A stretch of DNA of 64,000 bases from Aristolochia californica (Eukaryota; Streptophyta; Magnoliopsida; Piperales; Aristolochiaceae). Location: the NCBI GenBank assembly GCA_029961685.1, contig JARWKL010000001.1, positions 55,640,062-55,704,061 of the forward strand, in the 5' to 3' direction. The position numbers and the translations under genes are program-made. Shown here piece after piece: positions 46,983 to 56,989 of this stretch. The notes below the pieces were generated by a model. That model worked only from the letters and a program-made list of their open reading frames with translations. It did not search any database and had not been told where the DNA came from. Position 1 is the stretch's first letter. Each line of letters begins with the position of its first letter.

Positions 46983-49900
46983 GTGGGTCTTTTATCTTCA
47001 TATTGTGAATGACAGGCATTACCCACTTTGTTCAAAATCCTTTGAGTTTGGTTTCGACTTATGTTTTATCACCCATTTCTACCTTTGAGAGTCGGTGTCT
47101 GGTGTTGGAACACCGTGATGGAGGAGCTTATTACTACATATATGTTATTTGGTTCAAGCTGGGATCATTGCCATTACCCCCCAGCTTGAGGGGGAGAAGT
47201 AGAAGAAGAAGAAGTACAAGAAAGAGGTATTTTATTCCATATGTTGTGGTAATTTTAATGTGACAAAAATATTCAAGAAAGGGGGAGCACAAAAGATGTA
47301 GTTTTTGCATCTAAGAAGAAATTTTTGCAACAAAGAAAATTGAAGACCGAGAATCCTTTTCATTGCAAGCTAAAGTTATAAACTCCAGCTTGAGGGGGAG
47401 TGTTGAAGAGAAGATATGAAAGCCTCTTACATACTCTCACAGTAAGCAGTCTGACAAAGCTAGAATTAATATGGTGGAGTTTTACAAGAGTCTCACAAAA
47501 GGCGGTCTCACAGGAGAGTCTCAGTGTAAAGGTGTTTTAGTTATATTTTTATTTTATTTATGTTGAGTTATTTAATTATGCTAAGACTTATCTTTAAGTG
47601 TTAGAATTTGGGTGTAATTGGGACAAAGGTAGTTTAATTGTAATTGGAGTCTACTACTTTCCTCTATTATAAATAGGGGTTCGTGTACTCTGATTACATC
47701 AAGTCAATGAAGTTTATCTCTTTTCCATAAATTCAACACTCTTTGTAGAAAACTCCAATTTCCAAAATTCTTTTTGCATTGGAAAGACTAAAAGATCTTT
47801 CCGTCAATACATAATTTGCAATATGAGAATTTCAGTACGGAGGTACAAATGCCAAGGAAACAACGGGTATTAGGATAGGGAAGAAAGAAAAAGGTAGAAT
47901 ACGAATCTAAATTACTGCAGATGATAAATCAGAAAAGGATCGCATTATCTCTATGGATTGATTGAGTTAACTCACAAGACCCGCCCTAATGCCATGTTAA
48001 ATTTTTGGAAAAGAGAAATACTTCAATGACTTGTTTTTAATTTGAGTACAATGAACCTTTATTTATAATAGAGGAAATAAGTAGAATCAGATTACAATTA
48101 AACTACCCCTATGTCCAACTCACATCTTAAGTCAAACACTAAAGGATAAGTCATAAAACAATTGCCCAACTAAACATAAATAGAAGACTAATATAACTAA
48201 AACACCTTTAACCGATACTCTTCTGTGAGACCTCCTTCTATGATACTCCTCTCCATCATATCAAATTTGGCTCGTGAGAGCCATATAAGACTCTTCCATA
48301 CTTGTTCTTCAACAGATTTTTTTGCTTAAAACTTTTGACCATAACCTAGCATTATAAGTTGGCTAGGTCCCATCGGGATTATATTTTTTCCTAAAATAGC
48401 CACTTTCAACCGATAGGTATAGAACCTTGAGGCAAATCCACTAATACCCAAGTACTGTTTGACATTATAGAATCCATTTTATAGTTTTTTTTTTTTTTTT
48501 TGAGAAGAAAAAAAAAAAAACCATAACAGAGAATCCATTTTATAGTTAATGGCTTTTTTCAGAAAAGCTAAATCTCTAGATGTGATTGTCTCACTATAAG
48601 TCTTAGCAACATCATCAATGTTCAACACTATAGGTATTTTATGTAGTATTGTTTCTCAGTTTCTCTATCTCCTTCTACTAGAAAACTATAGATTAAATGG
48701 AGATAAAATCTGAACCTCAAGTTTTCTCTTTTCTTACTCTTGACTTTTTTGGGTTCCAGAAGTTTATTAGTATCATCTCCTACTTATATAGAAGTAGCCT
48801 TAGTAGATTTACTAGATTCACCATCATTGACATCCAATATAAATTTATTTTCTAGAAACTCATCATCTTTAAATTCAAAAATCTTAATGAATACTTTGTC
48901 ATCGATATGGCTTCTTCAGAATCAAACGTGACATCACTCAAAAACATAAACCAAAGATCTTGTGAAACTATATCAAATTGACAGGCTAACAAAGATGAAG
49001 TTTCTCCTCACCCCCTTGAAGATCTCATACATACTAGACCCAATACTAAGGTAGAACAAAAGAAATAGGAGGAAGACAACTTATTGTGTAAAAGCCACAT
49101 CTTAAAAGTCATTTCAGATCGACTCTTTTAACAAATGAAGTCAGAAAAAGAAATATGAGATCCTCTGGAATTCAAATACAAGATAGAAGAACAAGGTACA
49201 AATAAATATCATATCTCTAAGTAATTCAAGAGACATGAGAAAACAAGAGAAGAATTCGCAATATTTGGCAACCACCTGCACAACAATTATTTCATTCTAA
49301 GGTCTATGATAAATTGGGCTTTTTCCCACCCAAAATAACTAGCTAATGTTGAGAAACCTCTCTGCAGATAATAAGCATGGGGTCTTCCAAATCTTCAGCT
49401 AAAAAGGGATATTTACCCCATTACACCCCCTGTCATGTCCAGGTTCAACCAAACAAACAAAATTCAGGTTCAGCCCTGAGACATGGAATATTAAGGTTGG
49501 GATATAGAACAGAAACAAAATTGGACTTGCACTTGCCTTGGAACATGACAAATTAAGCTGGCTCTTGTACTACATTGTAGATTACTTCACATCTACAATG
49601 GAATATTCAGGCCCCCATTATGATTCTTAAGACATGGATAAACTTGGTGAAGGTCCCGAAACCTGCTCCACTACTATGATAAGTTGGGCTGGTTCAATTC
49701 TAAACTGACTAGTCAATCTCAGGTAGCCTAGCCCCCATCAAATAAGACAAGGATCTTCCGACTCATGGCCAATGTGGGACTTTTACTAATTGACTATCTG
49801 ATTAAGCAGACATATTTAGTATCACATTAAATACGCAAAGATCCATTTGGTAGTTTCTTATCTACAAAAAGTGAAAGCATTCACTTAAATACCATAATGA

Positions 49901-52900
49901 ATGTTCCAAAACAGACTTCTAGACACTAATTTAAAACAAGGCCATAAATCCTTCTCTAGCTAGCACATTCAAGCACCATTTTAGGCAATAAAATTGGTTA
50001 TGGCAATAACTGTCTAAAATAGCTCTTGGTAAAACCGTACAATGGCTATTATGTAGAAAGATGTAAGACATTAGATCATGGTAATACCTCTAGTCCTGAA
50101 TATATAACTAGCTCAAATTTGTTTGGCATCCGAGGATTACGAGATCCACAAGGAATGACCACAGCCCAACTGCAAGTATCCAAATATTTATTAGGTCCAC
50201 CAATGAAAAAATAGTCTTCACATAACTTGTGTTTCCAAATAGCTCCAAATAAGCATAACTTTGTCTGATGAAGCTATTGAACACATTAAACAGTGAAGAA
50301 GAGAAAAAAGTGCACGTAGATTACCCACATTCTTTTGGAAACCCACTGAGGGACCAATGCTCCTAGAAAACCTGGCAAATTAAGCTCCCGGAGCCAACCA
50401 GAGAAATGACATATGTGAACCTGAGATATCAAGAATAAAAGAAGAATAAGTATCTTTGAATACAGCGTAACCCGTCCAACACAATAAAGCAGCAATAGTG
50501 GAATTTATAATTATCCTTGGAAGAGTTTCAGATCATTCACATACCTCAATGGCACGAACAACATTCACATGCCCCTTTGCTCTAGCCAAATCAAGAGGAT
50601 TTTGACAATCATCATTCATGACAGTGGCATTTGCTGAAATATTTAACATTAACAGTTTGTTACTGAACAACATTGTGAACAAAAAGGATGAAATCCCCAT
50701 TTGTCCCCCAATAAATCATGTAAGAGAACACTCTTTACCAAAGTCGTTATAGAGCCTTTTCAGAACAAGCAGTCTCAGGGCATTCTAGAAATTTGAAAGC
50801 TCTACTGAGTTTCCAGTGATCTGGGGAACTTTCAGAAAGAAAAACAATATAGTATACAGCCTCACAATGAGTGTAATGTGCACATGCATTCAGACATGCA
50901 TGTATATGGGGGACCTTTAACTCCACCAAGCATAAAAGGTGTTCATAATACAAAAACTTCCAGAAAAAGATATAAGAGTATAAACATCCACCAACAAGTT
51001 TTCTCTATGAGTATAGTTGTTCATGTGATGAGACATCCATTTATATGCAGGACCTCAACTCCAAAAAGCATAAAAGATTTTCATATTGCATATAAGAACT
51101 TCTTTCCTATCAGCAGCTTGTCACTTAGTTTTGCCAGCAATTGATTGAGTCAGCAATACAATTTTTTGTATAGTTACTTATTAGCAAGCCATTTCTTGTA
51201 ATAACTAATAACAATGTAATAAGCATAACAAGTAATCCCTTTTCAAAAAAAAACAAAAAAAGCATAACAAGTAATCACAGAAAACAGAGAAAAAGAAAAA
51301 TAAGAACCAGCAACATTTTATCTAAAAAATTTAGAATGAGAAAAATTTTAATGTCCTTTTTGCTTATTCAGATCTCCCCGTATTTTAACATATTTGGAAG
51401 TCTAACAAAGACAATGTGAAACCGACACCAGAAAAACACACTTCAGCCACTATGTCTGCAATGAGTTATACCTCCATGAGAAAGAAGTAATTTCACAGTC
51501 TGCTCAAGGCCTCTTTTGGCAGCATGGTGTAATGGTGTGCCAGCATGAGAACCTGCAGCACACAATAACATCTATCAGAGACAGTAACTTATTAATAGTA
51601 CACCTCCAATGCTTCGTTTATATTAAAAAAAAAAAAAAAATCCAAACGCATTGTTGACTAACCAAGAAAATGTCTGAGTACATCACAAAACAGATCCACA
51701 AAAATATCTAGGACTGATAGAGTTGCATCGCATCAAACTTCAAAGTTAATTAGACCATCAATCCACAACCAACTCCAATGATAAATATTTAACTGTCAAT
51801 CAAACTCGCAAGGATTTTGAGAAGGCTTGCATCAATTTGACAGCAAGCACAAAACCTTGTGAGGCACTAAAATATGACTCCAGATCCTTGTTGAGTGTAA
51901 GAAAAATAAAAAAAGACACATAGGAGATCACTTTTTTGTTTCATACTAGAGGGATAAATAATGAATGAAGTTTTGTTCTTTCAATGTTTTTTAGGAAATC
52001 AGTTTTCTACCATTTGACAACTAATTGAGAAACATTAAGAGGATAGCATTCCAAATAATTCAGATCAGAAACTATAACTATTCCAACACAATTAGTACAG
52101 GCAATTTCTCTGGATTTAAGCTGCACCAAGCTTAGGCCCATGTTGGAACATATCATGAATGATCCAACTGCTCATATACACAGACATACCCTTGGTACGT
52201 GTCTTTGTGGAAGACATAATGTTCACCAATAAATTTAGAGACAAATTCAAAAGAATAATAATATATAAATTTAGAGAACATATAAACAGAAAGCCAAAAA
52301 TATAGACGGGCCTAGAATTCAAGGGATCCAAATTTTGAAGGTACCCCAAGCTGACAAAATTCATGAGACAAGAGTTTGGTACAAGTTGAGAACCAAGGTC
52401 AACAAGTTTCTTTAGACTGCCCAGGCACAAATTTTCAGGAAGGGTATCAAGAAGGATGCCGCTCATCCCTGCAATACTACATGACCCACATATGCCAATA
52501 AAGTGGACCAAAAAATCTGAGAGATAGTCAAGTATTGAAATATATGTAAAAAAGCAGTATTTTAGTCTTTCCCCATGCTGGTATGTCCCTCATAGGATAG
52601 TTGTTAGCTTGTCTTTATGTTAGATTTATATGGTTAAAATTTCAGGTCATTCTGAGTTGTAATTAGGGAGATATCAGTAAGTGTCGAGAGGCATATATGT
52701 TTTTTTTTGTAATCTTTTTCACTTAAATGAGTTTATAAGAGTAATTAAGGTTGACCTAAGACCTGACGGCTACTGCTCTCTTAACGTAGCCTTTTCTAGC
52801 TTCTTCTCGTCTTTCTCCTTTCCCTTTATTCTTCTATCTCTCCTTGTTTCTCAAATTTTACATGGTATCAGAGCAATTGATCTGATTGTTGTGGGATTTC

Positions 52901-54040
52901 AAGTAAGAATCTTCTCCTCCTCAAGTTTACACATGTTAGACATTTAAATGGTACAGCACAAGAGAGTAGGCTTAGTCAGTTTCACTTGATGGGCCACCAA
53001 GTAGTTGAAAAGACAAAGACAAAATAAACCAGGTGGTGAGAAACGTCTGAAGAAGCCAGCCTAACGAAGGATCAAGAAAATGATAAATTAAAATGTAGAA
53101 ATTGGGTCCAAATAATTGACCATGACATAGTTGGTCAGGGACTAATGACAGCAATGAGAATTATGAGATCTGAGAATAAAGTCCCACATCCAGTTTTTTA
53201 TGTAAGAAAAAATATTGTAAAGATGTGTTTATATTAGAGACGGAGAGGGAGAATTTGGTGAAGCGAGGTTTATTGAGAAATGAAAAATCAGAGCATTAAA
53301 CACAACACCTCATGCTAAGAACACTCTACCCACCCACCCCTGTTTCTTCCCCCCCTTCGGCCATTAAGCAAAATGCTCAATCCACACAAACACGATTTCA
53401 TTTGTAGTTTTTTCCACCCAGATCATTCCATTTCCACTTGATCCGCATGTACATCAAAGACACTGAACCCAAAAATGAAAAAAGGAACAGTAGTTTAATC
53501 GACTTTAGTTACCAAAATTCCATGTGAACTAAACAAGGCAGCAGATATGCACATTAGATGCACGGTTCTAAACAAACAAAATAAGGGAAAATTTAATGAA
53601 ACATGCAAATTTTAACTTCAGTAGTAGGTTTCGTACCTGGCCGGTAAGCGTTTATGTTTGCACCAAGTTCAATTAGAGTCTTCGCCACATGCATGTAATC
53701 AGGTTTCATGCATGCTACAATAAGAGGAGTCTTTCCTTCCTTATCAATCCACTACATAGATTATAAAACGTCAAATATCGTCCAGAACAATATTTTTTAC
53801 ATAAATAACAAACTGACTTAATTAAGCTTCTCACCGGAACTACTGCAGATAATACATGCTACTAACACTTAAGGAATTGACAGTCTAATCGAATAGAAAC
53901 TTTTAGAACATGCTATCATCCGGAAAGCGAGTAAATACCTCTAGTCCAGCACCTTCGCTATAGAGTGATCGGATCCCTTCTATGTTCCCGTAGCTCACCT
54001 GGTGATAAAGTAGCTCCTCTTTGGACTGATTTAGCCCCAT
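39980..54040 (-). CDS. Ankyrin-repeat RING E3 ligase, XBAT34/XBAT35-like (nine exons, 477 aa)
   Basis: RING-type ubiquitin ligase with N-terminal ankyrin repeats, closest in memory to Arabidopsis XBAT34/XBAT35 and rice XBOS34. Exons, 5' to 3': 54040-53939, 53751-53637, 51552-51472, 50633-50545, 50420-50329, 50169-50088, 41419-41317, 40886-40801, 40663-39980; phases agree, giving 477 codons plus stop. It begins MGLNQSKEELLYHQVSYGN. Ankyrin repeats cover about 35-128 (GKTPLIVAC, AGTPLHHAAKRG, QNPLDLARAKGH). SGWLRELNLPGFLGALVPQW and QPRTVIQLWKSKIEEP are family hallmarks. A Pro/Ser-rich linker precedes the C3HC4 RING at about 426-464 (CVICLDAPKEGACVPCGH..CPVC). The exon 5 donor is taken as AAT/GTGGGT because only that keeps the frame (KRIWAVVIPCGSRNP). 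Intron 6 is 8.7 kb and contains nested retroelements. Gly2 in MGLNQSK could be myristoylated (inference). Confidence 0.93.
45510..46203 (+). mobile_element. 5'-truncated LINE insertion (RNase H end) with 15-bp target duplication
   Basis: Contains the LINE RNase H domain (CDCIKLNFDGSPIRCPG, about 45724-45775; PRSANSLADKLAKF, about 46056-46100) and a stop at 46146. A 3' UTR with AATAAAAATCC and an A tail end at about 46203. The direct repeat AAGTTTCCCTAAGTT flanks it (45495-45509 and 46204-46218), the hallmark of target-primed insertion. A frameshift near 45870 disables the domain. Same LINE family as 19895-21320. Confidence 0.92.
46930..46981. repeat. AT dinucleotide microsatellite
   Basis: TA repeats with one interrupting C occupy about 46938-46981, in the interior of LTR element copy B. 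Just upstream (46872-46905) an 18-bp unit, TGCCCCTTTGGGCCAACA, is present twice in tandem. Confidence 0.9.
48320..49000 (-). mobile_element. Ty1/copia remnant, start of RT region
   Basis: Minus-strand translation gives KAINYKMDSIMSNSTWVLVD followed by LPQGSIPIG and KWLF (about 48560-48400), the conserved start of copia reverse transcriptase (M.SI..N.TW.LVDLP.G...IG.KWVFK). Upstream, VTFDSEEA-like sequence (about 48930) fits the integrase-RT linker. Stops are frequent. LTR element copy C begins a few bases away, suggesting that it inserted beside or into this remnant. Confidence 0.72.
48469..48545 (-). mobile_element. 45-bp poly(A)-type retroposed scrap with 16-bp target duplication
   Basis: AGAATCCATTTTATAG occurs at 48469-48484 and again at 48530-48545. 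Between them lies a 45-bp insert that is almost only a T run, a GAGAAG, an A run and CCATAACAG. On the minus strand it reads as a short sequence ending in A residues. This fits an extremely 5'-truncated LINE/SINE tail inserted in the copia remnant. Confidence 0.6.
49010..50087. other. Rest of ankyrin-RING intron 6
   Basis: No coding or transposon ends identified. Two loosely similar segments, TGATAAATTGGGCT (about 49309) and TGATAAGTTGGGCT (about 49678), each followed by related text, hint at an old unclassified repeat. Confidence 0.3.
52570..52880 (+). repeat. LTR fragment with primer-binding site in ankyrin-RING intron 2
   Basis: A CT-rich LTR-like stretch ends CTCAAATTTTACA and is followed at 52863 by TGGTATCAGAGCA, a perfect initiator Met-tRNA-type primer-binding site. 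No internal coding region or second LTR follows, so this is the 5' end of a deleted element. The left boundary is uncertain. Confidence 0.6.
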
Positions 54041-54749
54041 TTTCAGCAAAACTGAAATCGAACTACAGAATTCAGGGATAACTATCCCTCAAACAGAAAA
54101 AATCTTCGACAGGATGCAAATAAAAACTTTTGAGCTTTGACCATAAACTTCACGACAAGCACAACAGCATTTAATCGAGAAAACAAAACACCACAAAGAT
54201 ACGTTTCCAGTCCCCGAAATTCGGACTTTCTAGGCCAATCACCAAATCAAAAGATACGCAACTCAACCAGGCCAAAAAAACTTAAAATCTGAGTGACAAA
54301 GGGTACCGTACTATAAACGCACAAAAAATAGCTCAACGAATAACACAAATTGCGTCTCTAACCCGGAATCAAGTCAAACGCTCTTAATCCTAACGTCGAA
54401 AAGAGGGCCTGAAATAAAACCAAACTCATAAATGAACGACTGCACAAAGAATATGCAAGTTAAACAAAAACAGCATTACTCTACTAGACGACTCCTGGAG
54501 CTCGAGAGAGGGAGGCCCTCCGTGAATCAAAATTTATTTACAAAACCCAGTTCTCGGTTAAGAAAAGAAAGACAAGCCGCTTCACAGAATGCAGCAGCAG
54601 ATGAATTTCCTTCTCCTACAAGAAAAAAAAATTCACCGGAAGCTTCGAGGAAATCGAACAGAACTTCTCAAATTAAAAACGTTTCGTGTATAGGAAGGCT
54701 TACAGAAAGTAGTGTCGGAGCAAATGCCCCAAATCTAGAATTTTGACGT

Positions 54750-55480
54750 CCGTAAGAAGCGGAAATTGGACATTACTGCAACTTATTAATCCTTTTTTTT
54801 GTAAAACAATAAAGATGTTAAAGCTGTAGCCCGTAACTTTCAAACGTTAACTTTTCACCGGTTACAACCAATCAACCATCAATCTATTTGCCGTATAATT
54901 CAAACACGATAATACGAAATATTTCCATGAACAAATGTGTAGTCAACAAATTTAACAGAAACTGCACAAAAAGACACTCGGGGAAGGAGACAGGGGAGGC
55001 GAACCGCTGAAATCTACAATCGGAAATGGTAACATACTAATATCCAATTCAACTCTATTAGGCATATATCTCAAAGGAAATTTAGAACTTACATGACAGT
55101 CTCTAAAAATTAAAGAAAATCCTAGGTAACAATAGAAAGTAAAGGAATGAATTGAATGATGGTTATGTATATGTAATGGATTTGACTTTTTTGTTATGTC
55201 TTTTTTAAATTTTAATATTTTAATATTAATATTGTTCCACATAAATTTTATCATAAGGATTCTCTAAGATAAGGTTCATGGGATAGTTCAAATTTATCTT
55301 TGCAATTCTTCATATTTTCCATATAATACGATAGCTATAAATTATCATCTATCCTATTCAATTATATAAATGATCATATGCACAGGGACCAGTTGGTTTC
55401 CCAATCGTGTTCAGGTTTTTTTCAGGTTTAGGTTTCAGAGTAAGGGTTTGGGGTTGGGTTCAAGTTTTGGAAAAACTCGT
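54750..55480. other. Spacer upstream of the ankyrin-RING gene
   Basis: Likely contains the promoter of the minus-strand ankyrin-RING gene near its 54.1-54.8 kb side. The open frame at 54432-54746 (+) is antisense to its leader and has no domain. I see no other gene. Confidence 0.3.
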
Positions 55481-55514
55481 CCCTGACTTGACCCATGTCC
55501 GCCCCAAATTACGA

Positions 55515-56350
55515 CATTAGTTGTTCATTTTGATTTAGATTTACATCAAATGCATGTGAAAATCGTATTCCTTAATGGAGACTTAAAGGAAGAGGATTAT
55601 ATGAAATAACCAGAAGGCTTTACCTCCTGTGATGGTGGTCATTTGGTTTACAAGCTTAAGAAATCCTTAGATGAATTAATACAAGCATCCCGTAAATGGT
55701 ATTTGAAATTTCATAATATTATCTCTTTATTCAATTTTGTTAAAAAATTTATGCTCCAATGTTTATACTACAAGGTTATTGAGAGTAAAATCATGTGTTT
55801 GGTTTTATAAGTGGATAATATTTTGATTACAACCAATGATATGACTTTGTTGAATATAAGGTGAAAGTTTGTCTCATGCAACTTTGATATGAAAGATATA
55901 GGCAAAACATCTTATGTGTCATTGACATTAAAACTCCACAAAGAAAAATCACATGGTATCTTGGGATTGTCTTCAGAAGCCTATATCACTAAAATACTTT
56001 GGAGATTTAGGATGTAAAATTGTTCACCAAGTGTAGCACCACATATTATTAAAGGTGACCAGTTTAATTTGTACCAATGTTCTTAAAATGACCTTGAAAG
56101 GGAACGAACATTTCTTATGCTTTAAAACTTGCAAGTCTTATATGTCTAGGTCTATACTGGACCGGGCATTGCATTTATAGTAGGAATGTTAGGTAGATAT
56201 TAGATTAACCCTAGTATGGATCACTAGAGAAGATTGCAAGGAAAATCATGCGACATCTCAAAGAGACCAAGAACTTCAATCTTATGTATAGATGATTTGA
56301 CAACTTGGAGATGTTGGATATTTAGACTCGAACTTCAGTGGGTCTGTTGA
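55515..56350 (+). mobile_element. Ty1/copia remnant, RT to RNase H
   Basis: Translation shows IVFLNGDLKEEDYMK and PEGF (RT, about 55565-55622), VYKLKKSLDELIQASRKWY (about 55648-55705), VDNILITTND (YVDD-region counterpart, about 55813-55842) and KIMRHLKETKNFNLMY (about 56245-56290). Numerous stops are present. No LTRs are recognisable. It lies between the ankyrin-RING and RHON1-like genes. Confidence 0.88.
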
Positions 56351-56989
56351 CTTCCATTCAAGTTGATCAATTTGTTAATAATGTTGAAAAAAATTGCAAA
56401 CAAACCCGTTTTGTATGATCCATAAGGGTATTTGCATAGCTAGAATTTTGATTGTCAAACACTATAGATGCAGTAGCAATCTCATCCGCAATGTTGCTCT
56501 CCAAGTGACCACCATCAATTTTGTAAGCTGCACCTGAGGTGGTCAAATTAGAGGGAGGCCGAGAGGGGACACAAATTGAGAGGAAGTGAGGAGCCTCTTT
56601 CTCTCCTCTTCCTATTTTTTGAAGAAAAAAAAGGTAATTAAATAATTATATATATTTTTTATTAAGATGTATTAACGGTGTTAACTTAATTATCCATTGG
56701 ATTTAAATTACAAGGCCATATACCAAAAATATTTATCTAGCTGACTAAAACAATCAGTGTAATTAATTTAGGTTTAATCAGACATGATATGCCTCTACTA
56801 GCTCTAAAAGCACAAAAATTAGATCGGTAAGAAACTCAATTAACCAGGTCGGTTTTGCCAGTTCTGTGAAACTCGATAGCTAACAAAAATCCTGCGAGCA
56901 GAAGAGTTCTAAACTGAAAAGCATGGTATAGGAGAAAAGATAGAAACAGGAAGGTGAAAAAACAGGATTAAACTACTGGATGCTCTCTC

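Larger units (their letters stand above)
44014..47738 (+). mobile_element. Non-autonomous LTR retroelement (copy B), complete with target duplication
   Basis: 5' LTR 44014-44352 (339 bp) and 3' LTR 47401-47738 (338 bp) both start TGTTGAAGAGAAGATATG and end AAATTCAACA, about nine-tenths identical by eye. The primer-binding site TGGTATCAAAGCAG is at 44353. The polypurine tract CTTGAGGGGGAG ends at 47400. The 5-bp duplication CTCTT is at 44009-44013 and 47739-47743. The 3.0-kb interior has no gag or pol; it contains a younger LINE insertion (45510-46203) and an AT microsatellite. It is inserted into copy C, antisense to the ankyrin-RING gene. Confidence 0.93.
42211..48314 (-). mobile_element. 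Non-autonomous LTR retroelement (copy C), split by copy B
   Basis: Reads on the minus strand. The 5' LTR is 48314-47995 (TGTTGAAGAACAAG to ATTTAACA), followed by a primer-binding-like TGGCATTAGGG and leader sequence similar to copy B. Its 3' LTR is 42434-42211, truncated by about 110 bp, preceded by a purine tract derived from CTTGAGGGGGAG. Copy B (44014-47738) was inserted into its interior, so its own length is about 2.4 kb. No gag-pol frame was found. It lies in intron 6 of the ankyrin-RING gene, in the same orientation as that gene. Confidence 0.75.

Noticed and set aside
54432..54746. 104-codon open frame on the plus strand
   Set aside because: It is antisense to the leader of the ankyrin-RING gene, shows no domain and has low-complexity Lys/Arg/Ser content.
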